Assembly: GCA_040507895.1 (NCBI GenBank)
Contig: JBEVNX010000060.1
Coordinates: forward strand, 1 to 10,683
DNA from: JBEVNX01 sp040507895
GTDB lineage: Bacteria > Desulfobacterota > Binatia > JACPRU01
DNA: 10,683 nucleotides
Direction: 5' to 3'
The translations under genes were made by a program, and so were the position numbers. The notes under the pieces were generated by a model. That model had not been told where the DNA came from. It worked only from the letters and a program-made list of their open reading frames with translations, and made no database searches. Of the stretch, positions 7,096 through 10,683 are shown piece by piece. The first letter of the stretch is position 1, and each line of letters starts with the position of its first letter.

Positions 7096-7772
7096 GCCAG
7101 CGAGCGGCGGGTGCGCGGATGCGGGTCGCCGTGCTCGGGTTCGCGGCGCGGCTGTTGTACGGCGTGGTGCAGAAGACGCTGCGTCCCGTGGTCATCGGCG
7201 CCGAGTCGCGCGAGCTGCTGGACGCCTTCGAGAAGAACGAGCGCGTGGTGGTCGCGTTCTGGCACGGCCAGCTGGGAATGATCCAAGCGGGCTACCGCGG
7301 GCGCGGCCGGGGCATCTGCATCGAGGTGAGTCGGCACAGCGACGGCGAGATCGTCGCCCGAGCGACACGAGCCTATGGAATCCGCGCCGCACGTGGCTCG
7401 GCGACCCGCGGTGGCATCGGCAGCGCGCGTGAGATGCTCGAGGCTCATCGTGAGGGCTACGACCTGGCGATCGCCGCGGACGGGCCGCGCGGTCCGAGAC
7501 AGCGGGCGAAGTCCGGGGCGATTCGCTTCGCACAGGTCACGGGCGCAAGGCTCTTTCCGGTCGCCTGCGCGCCTCGCCACGGCCATGCGTTTGCCAGCTG
7601 GGACCGCTTCATCGTGCCGTTGCCCTTCACGCGCGTCTACTATACCGGCGGGGCGCCGCTGTCGGTCGGACGCGACGCGGACGAGCGGGTGGTGGAGCAA
7701 GCCCGCGAACGCCTCGAGCGGGATCTGGCGCGGTTGACCACGGAGGTCGAGCGGCGGGCAAGGAGCGACTGA
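7092..7772 (+). CDS. lpxJ: DUF374 lysophospholipid-acyltransferase-like protein, probable LpxJ lipid A secondary acyltransferase
   Basis: DUF374-family protein of 226 residues. The N-terminus has a hydrophobic stretch (VAVLGFAARLLYGVV, about 12-26) that probably anchors it to the inner membrane. The conserved core follows: AFWHGQLGM (about 55-63), SRHSDGEIVAR (80-90), RGSATRGG (101-108), and ADGPRGP (129-135) followed by KSGAIRFAQ. These are the family blocks of DUF374, and the His and Asp in them are plausible active-site residues. Helicobacter and Campylobacter LpxJ, members of this family, add a secondary acyl chain to the lipid A precursor and replace LpxM. No classical LpxL/LpxM is present here, and the gene sits between msbA and waaA, so the same role is likely. 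Acceptor position and chain length cannot be read from sequence. ATG 7092 overlaps the msbA stop as ATGA; ATG 7119 is a possible shorter start. Confidence 0.85.
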   Translation: MSQRAAGARMRVAVLGFAARLLYGVVQKTLRPVVIGAESRELLDAFEKNERVVVAFWHGQLGMIQAGYRGRGRGICIEVSRHSDGEIVARATRAYGIRAARGSATRGGIGSAREMLEAHREGYDLAIAADGPRGPRQRAKSGAIRFAQVTGARLFPVACAPRHGHAFASWDRFIVPLPFTRVYYTGGAPLSVGRDADERVVEQARERLERDLARLTTEVERRARSD

Positions 7773-7777
7773 ACGGC

Positions 7778-9019
7778 GTGTACGTCTTCTACGATCTGCT
7801 CACTTCCGCCGCTGACCTGGCGGTAGCGCCGGCGCTCCGGCTTCGGCGCTTTCAGGCGCACCGCGAGCGGCTCGGTGTCTATTCGCCCGAGCTCGTCGAC
7901 ACGCTGCGGGGTCGCAAGGTGCTCTGGCTTCATAACGCTTCGGTGGGAGAGCTGTCGGCGGCGCGTCCGCTGCTGCGCTTGTTCCGTGACGGGCTCGACG
8001 GTTGGCGGATCGTGCTCTCCGCGACCAGCCTTGCCGGGCGCGCGCTCGGGCGCGAGGTCGCCGAGGCGGACGGAGCCGTGCTGCTCCCGCTGGATTTCCC
8101 CGCTTGCGTCGCCCGCGCGCTCGACGCGATCCGCCCCGCGCTGTTCGTCTTCACCGAGACGGAGATCTGGCCGAATCTGCTGCGCGCCCTGCGGCAGCGA
8201 CAGGTTCCCGCAGTCTTGCTGTCGGGTCGCGTCTCTCCCGCGGCGTTTCGCCGCTATCGCTGGGTCGTTCCGTTCATGCGCCACGTGCTCGGCAACGTCT
8301 CGCTGTTCGGCATGCAGAGCGAGGCCGAGGCGGAGCGCATCCGCGCTCTCGGTGCGCCGGTCGAGCGCGTGCGCGTGACGGGCAGCCTCAAGCTCGACGG
8401 AGAATCCCCATCTCCATCTCCGGCGATCACGATCGCCGCGGACGCCCCTTTGTGGATCGCTGCCTCCACGCACGCCGGCGAGGAGGAGGCATGCGCCCGT
8501 GCATTCGTGGCGTTGCGCTCGCGCTTCGCGACCGTGCGACTGCTGCTCGCGCCTCGCCACCTCGCCCGGCTCGGGGAGGTCGAAGAGGTGCTCCGGCGCC
8601 ACGAGGTTGCGTTCGCGCGCCGCAGTGCCCTTCGCGGCGGGCGCTGGTCGGGCGAGCCGTCGGTCCTGCTGCTCGATACCCTCGGCGAGCTCGCCGGGCT
8701 CTATGGAGGCGCGGTCGCTGCGTTCGTAGGCGGAACACTCGCGCCCGTCGGTGGTCACAACGTCGTCGAGCCGGCCCGCGCGGGCGTGCCTGTGCTGGTC
8801 GGCCCACACATCGCGAGCGTTCGGGCGCTCGTCGGGCGTTTGAAGTCGAGTGGCGGAGCGGCCGAGGTCCACGACGCGCACGAGCTCGAGCAGCGCCTCG
8901 CCGCGCTGCTGGCGGACCCGACACTAGCGCGCCGAATGGGCGAGGCGGCGCGCACGACCTTCGCCGTGAGCCCGATCGCGGAGCAGAGCTATCACGCGGC
9001 GCTCGAGAGCCTTTCTTGA
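7778..9019 (+). CDS. waaA: WaaA (KdtA), 3-deoxy-D-manno-octulosonic-acid transferase
   Basis: GT30 Kdo transferase of 413 residues (425 in E. coli), moving Kdo from CMP-Kdo to the 6'-hydroxyl of the lipid A precursor on the cytoplasmic side of the inner membrane. The N-terminus is hydrophobic (VYVFYDLLTSAADLAVAPAL), followed by the basic RLRRFQAHRERLG, like the E. coli membrane anchor. LHNASVGE (51-58) contains the presumed catalytic Glu58 (Glu60 region in E. coli). FTETEIWPNLL (125-135), the middle ASTHAGEE (229-236), APRHLAR (258-264) and the CMP-Kdo binding segment GGTLAPVGGHNVVEPA (about 318-333) complete the family pattern. The start is GTG at 7778, five bases after the preceding stop. 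Whether it adds one, two or more Kdo units cannot be told from sequence. A Pro/Ser-rich linker (residues 210-215) separates the two Rossmann domains. Its stop overlaps lpxK as TGATG. Confidence 0.96.
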   Translation: MYVFYDLLTSAADLAVAPALRLRRFQAHRERLGVYSPELVDTLRGRKVLWLHNASVGELSAARPLLRLFRDGLDGWRIVLSATSLAGRALGREVAEADGAVLLPLDFPACVARALDAIRPALFVFTETEIWPNLLRALRQRQVPAVLLSGRVSPAAFRRYRWVVPFMRHVLGNVSLFGMQSEAEAERIRALGAPVERVRVTGSLKLDGESPSPSPAITIAADAPLWIAASTHAGEEEACARAFVALRSRFATVRLLLAPRHLARLGEVEEVLRRHEVAFARRSALRGGRWSGEPSVLLLDTLGELAGLYGGAVAAFVGGTLAPVGGHNVVEPARAGVPVLVGPHIASVRALVGRLKSSGGAAEVHDAHELEQRLAALLADPTLARRMGEAARTTFAVSPIAEQSYHAALESLS

Positions 9020-10149
9020 TGCACATGGCCGTCGAGCGCGCGATCCGCCGGGCCTGGAAGGGGCAGGGGATGAAGGGGCGGCTCCTCCGTCTCGGCCTAC
9101 TGCCGATCTCGGGCTTGTTTGCCGCCGCGGTCGAGCTGCGCGCCGTCTGCTACAAGCTCCATCTGCGGCGTCGCGCAAGGCTCCCGGTGGCCGTCGCCTC
9201 GGTCGGCAACCTCGCCGTGGGCGGTACCGGCAAGACGCCGACGACGCTTTGGCTCGCCGAGCGCCTGCGCCAGCGTGGCTACGCCGTGGCGATCGTCTCG
9301 AGAGGCTATGGCGGCCGCGCGACGAGAGCCACGGTCGTCGGCACCGCGCGCAATCGCGAAACCCCGGCTTCGCGCGATCCTGCCGTGGTCGGCGACGAGA
9401 GCTCGATGCTGGCACGCCGTTTCGAGGGACCGGTGGTCGTCGGACGCGACCGCGCCGAAGCCGCTGCGCTCGCCTGCCGCGAGTTCCTAGCCGAGGTGCT
9501 CGTGCTCGACGACGGCTTCCAACACTGGGCGCTGCAGCGCGACTTCGATCTCGTGTGCCTGCGCGCCGGCGGCTTCGGCGACAGCCATCTGCTTCCCGCC
9601 GGACGGTTGCGCGAGCCGATCGGCGCACTACGCCGAGCCCACGCGGTACTCGTGACCAAAGGAGAGGAGGGCGTGTGCCTCGATTCCCGGATCGAGCGCG
9701 CGCTCGGCGGCTTGCCCGTCCATCGCGGAGAGCTCCGCGCCACCGCCCTGGTGACCCCCGACGGCGACGTCTGGCGGGAGCTCCCGATGGGGGCACTGGC
9801 CGCCCGCCGGGCGCTCGGCGTGGCCGGCCTCGCCGACCCGCAGACCTTCTACGCGACGCTCCGAGACTGGGATGCGCGCCTCGACGACTTTCTGGAGTTC
9901 CCGGATCATCACGACTACACTCTCGACGACTGGAAGATGATCGCTAGCCGCAGTCGCGGGCTCGACCTGGTGGTGACCACAGAGAAGGACTTGGTGAAGC
10001 TGGAGCGCTTTCCGTTTGCGAAGGACAAGCTCGCCGCCGTGCGCGTCTCCATGCACGTGGAGGAGGGAGAACGGCTCGTCGAATCCGTCGCGGCCGCAAT
10101 CGAGCGCCGGCGAGCCGAACTCTCCCGGGAGCCCGCGGGGCGTCCATGA
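9019..10149 (+). CDS. lpxK: LpxK, tetraacyldisaccharide 4'-kinase
   Basis: Membrane-associated P-loop kinase that phosphorylates the 4'-position of the tetraacyl disaccharide 1-phosphate to give lipid IVA. It has 376 residues from ATG 9019, somewhat longer than E. coli LpxK (328). The N-terminal helix (about residues 22-46) resembles the family's membrane-binding segment. SVGNLAVGGTGKTP (61-74) is the characteristic Walker A. SRGYGG (95-100), VVGDES, and DDGFQH (164-169) follow; the last carries conserved Asp residues. FPDHHDY (294-300) matches the region of the His implicated in catalysis in Aquifex LpxK, and TTEKDLVK (320-327) closes the fold. ATG 9019 overlaps the waaA stop as TGATG with GAGAG about 9 bases upstream; ATG 9025 and 9070 are in frame, but 9070 would remove residues that align with the usual N-terminus. 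The stop overlaps the next gene as ATGA. Confidence 0.95.
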   Translation: MHMAVERAIRRAWKGQGMKGRLLRLGLLPISGLFAAAVELRAVCYKLHLRRRARLPVAVASVGNLAVGGTGKTPTTLWLAERLRQRGYAVAIVSRGYGGRATRATVVGTARNRETPASRDPAVVGDESSMLARRFEGPVVVGRDRAEAAALACREFLAEVLVLDDGFQHWALQRDFDLVCLRAGGFGDSHLLPAGRLREPIGALRRAHAVLVTKGEEGVCLDSRIERALGGLPVHRGELRATALVTPDGDVWRELPMGALAARRALGVAGLADPQTFYATLRDWDARLDDFLEFPDHHDYTLDDWKMIASRSRGLDLVVTTEKDLVKLERFPFAKDKLAAVRVSMHVEEGERLVESVAAAIERRRAELSREPAGRP

Positions 10150-10683
10150 AGTGCTTGGTCACGGGCGCGGCGGGATTCGTCGGCTCACACCTAGCCGAAC
10201 GCCTGGTCGAGCTTGGGCACGACGTCGTCGGGGTCGACTGCTTCCTCGACTACTACCCGCGAGCGGTCAAGGAGCGAAATTTGCGATCGCTCGGCCTGCG
10301 GCCGCGGTTTCGGGGCATCGAGGAGGATCTCTCTCGCGCCGATCTGGTCCCGCTACTGGCCGAAGTCGACTGGGTGTTCCATCAGGCCGCGCAGGCCGGG
10401 GTCCGCGCGAGCTGGGGCCGGGATTTCGAGATCTACGCCACACACAACGTGATCGCGACGCAGCGCTTGCTCGAGGCGGCGCGAGACGCCGGCGTGCGCC
10501 GCTTCGTGTACGCGTCGTCCTCGTCGGTCTACGGTGACACGACCGATCTGCCGATGCGCGAGGAGAGCCTGCCTCGGCCGGTCTCCCCTTACGGCGTGAC
10601 CAAGCTCGCGGCCGAGCATTTGTGCTGGCTCTACTGGAAGAACTACGGCCTGTGCACCACGTCGCTTCGCTACTTCACCGTGT
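10146..10683 (+). CDS. NAD-dependent epimerase/dehydratase (extended SDR), 5' part; continues past window end
   Basis: The first 179 residues of an extended short-chain dehydrogenase/reductase acting on nucleotide sugars. The NAD-binding GAAGFVG (residues 7-13) and the acidic VD (30-31) at the end of the second strand point to NAD. HQAAQAGVRASW (79-90) matches the HxAAxxxVxxS segment. ASSSSVYG (123-130) and YGVTK (149-153) give the catalytic Ser and the Tyr/Lys pair. The VRASW variant and the DYYPRAVKERN segment (35-45) resemble UDP-glucuronate 4-epimerases and UDP-GlcNAc/GalNAc-type 4-epimerases more than GalE, but the specificity-setting C-terminal domain is missing here. ATG 10146 overlaps the lpxK stop as ATGA, so it is probably co-translated with the lipid A genes and may start an LPS core or surface sugar section. 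No stop before the window end. Confidence 0.9.
   Translation, partial: MKCLVTGAAGFVGSHLAERLVELGHDVVGVDCFLDYYPRAVKERNLRSLGLRPRFRGIEEDLSRADLVPLLAEVDWVFHQAAQAGVRASWGRDFEIYATHNVIATQRLLEAARDAGVRRFVYASSSSVYGDTTDLPMREESLPRPVSPYGVTKLAAEHLCWLYWKNYGLCTTSLRYFTV

Noticed and set aside
8398..8422. Short inverted repeat CGGAGA...TCTCCG and a CCATCT tandem inside waaA
   Set aside because: Six-base arms with a 13-base loop in a coding Pro/Ser linker between the two domains. There is no T-run and no gene end nearby, so neither a terminator nor a regulatory site is supported.
7640..8881. Antisense 413-codon frame opposite waaA, and similar ones at 127-765, 1448-2320, 4388-4876 and 6636-7700
   Set aside because: All are antisense shadows of solid genes, with biased composition and no motif; no ribosome-binding site or intergenic space supports them.
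8002..9018. In-frame open extension upstream of lpxK
   Set aside because: It is a shifted reading of waaA, rich in Arg and without recognisable structure. LpxK similarity starts after the ATG at 9019.

Overview
The window is a GC-rich, gene-dense stretch of a Gram-negative (diderm, LPS-making) bacterial chromosome. All eleven genes lie on the + strand. Together they form one lipid A / Kdo assembly and outer-membrane biogenesis cluster. Three traits point towards a deltaproteobacterial-type lineage (Desulfobacterota, Myxococcota, Binatota or relatives): LpxI instead of LpxH, a DUF374 (LpxJ-type) acyltransferase, and a Gfo/Idh/MocA oxidoreductase between lpxI and lpxB. I cannot name the organism, and the lineage is inferred from gene content and order only.

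Layout, left to right: the 3' end of bamA (1-555, outer-membrane protein insertase); skp/ompH (583-1119, periplasmic chaperone); fabZ (1137-1589); lpxA (1586-2404); lpxI (2401-3234); a GnnA-like oxidoreductase (3231-4178); lpxB (about 4205-5350); msbA (5347-7095); a DUF374/LpxJ-like acyltransferase (7092-7772); waaA/kdtA (7778-9019); lpxK (9019-10149); and the 5' part of an NAD-dependent sugar nucleotide epimerase/dehydratase (10146 to the window end). The longest gap without a gene is 27 bases, between bamA and skp. From fabZ onward most junctions are 4-base ATGA/GTGA overlaps or similar. I see no promoter, terminator, RNA gene, mobile element, repeat array or CRISPR in the window.

How the genes work together: FabZ and LpxA draw on the same (R)-3-hydroxyacyl-ACP pool. 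LpxA puts the first acyl chain on UDP-GlcNAc, LpxI cleaves UDP-2,3-diacylglucosamine to lipid X, LpxB joins two such units into the disaccharide, LpxK adds the 4'-phosphate, WaaA adds Kdo, the LpxJ-like protein probably adds a secondary acyl chain, and MsbA flips the product across the inner membrane. BamA and Skp serve the outer-membrane protein side of the same envelope. LpxC and LpxD, needed for steps 2 and 3, are not here. The absence of lpxD is notable because it normally sits between skp and fabZ.

I found no previously undescribed system. The points most worth checking are the GnnA-like gene without a GnnB partner, two substitutions in LpxA at positions that are normally informative, the missing lpxD, the orphan LpxJ-type acyltransferase, and the Leu C-terminus of BamA.
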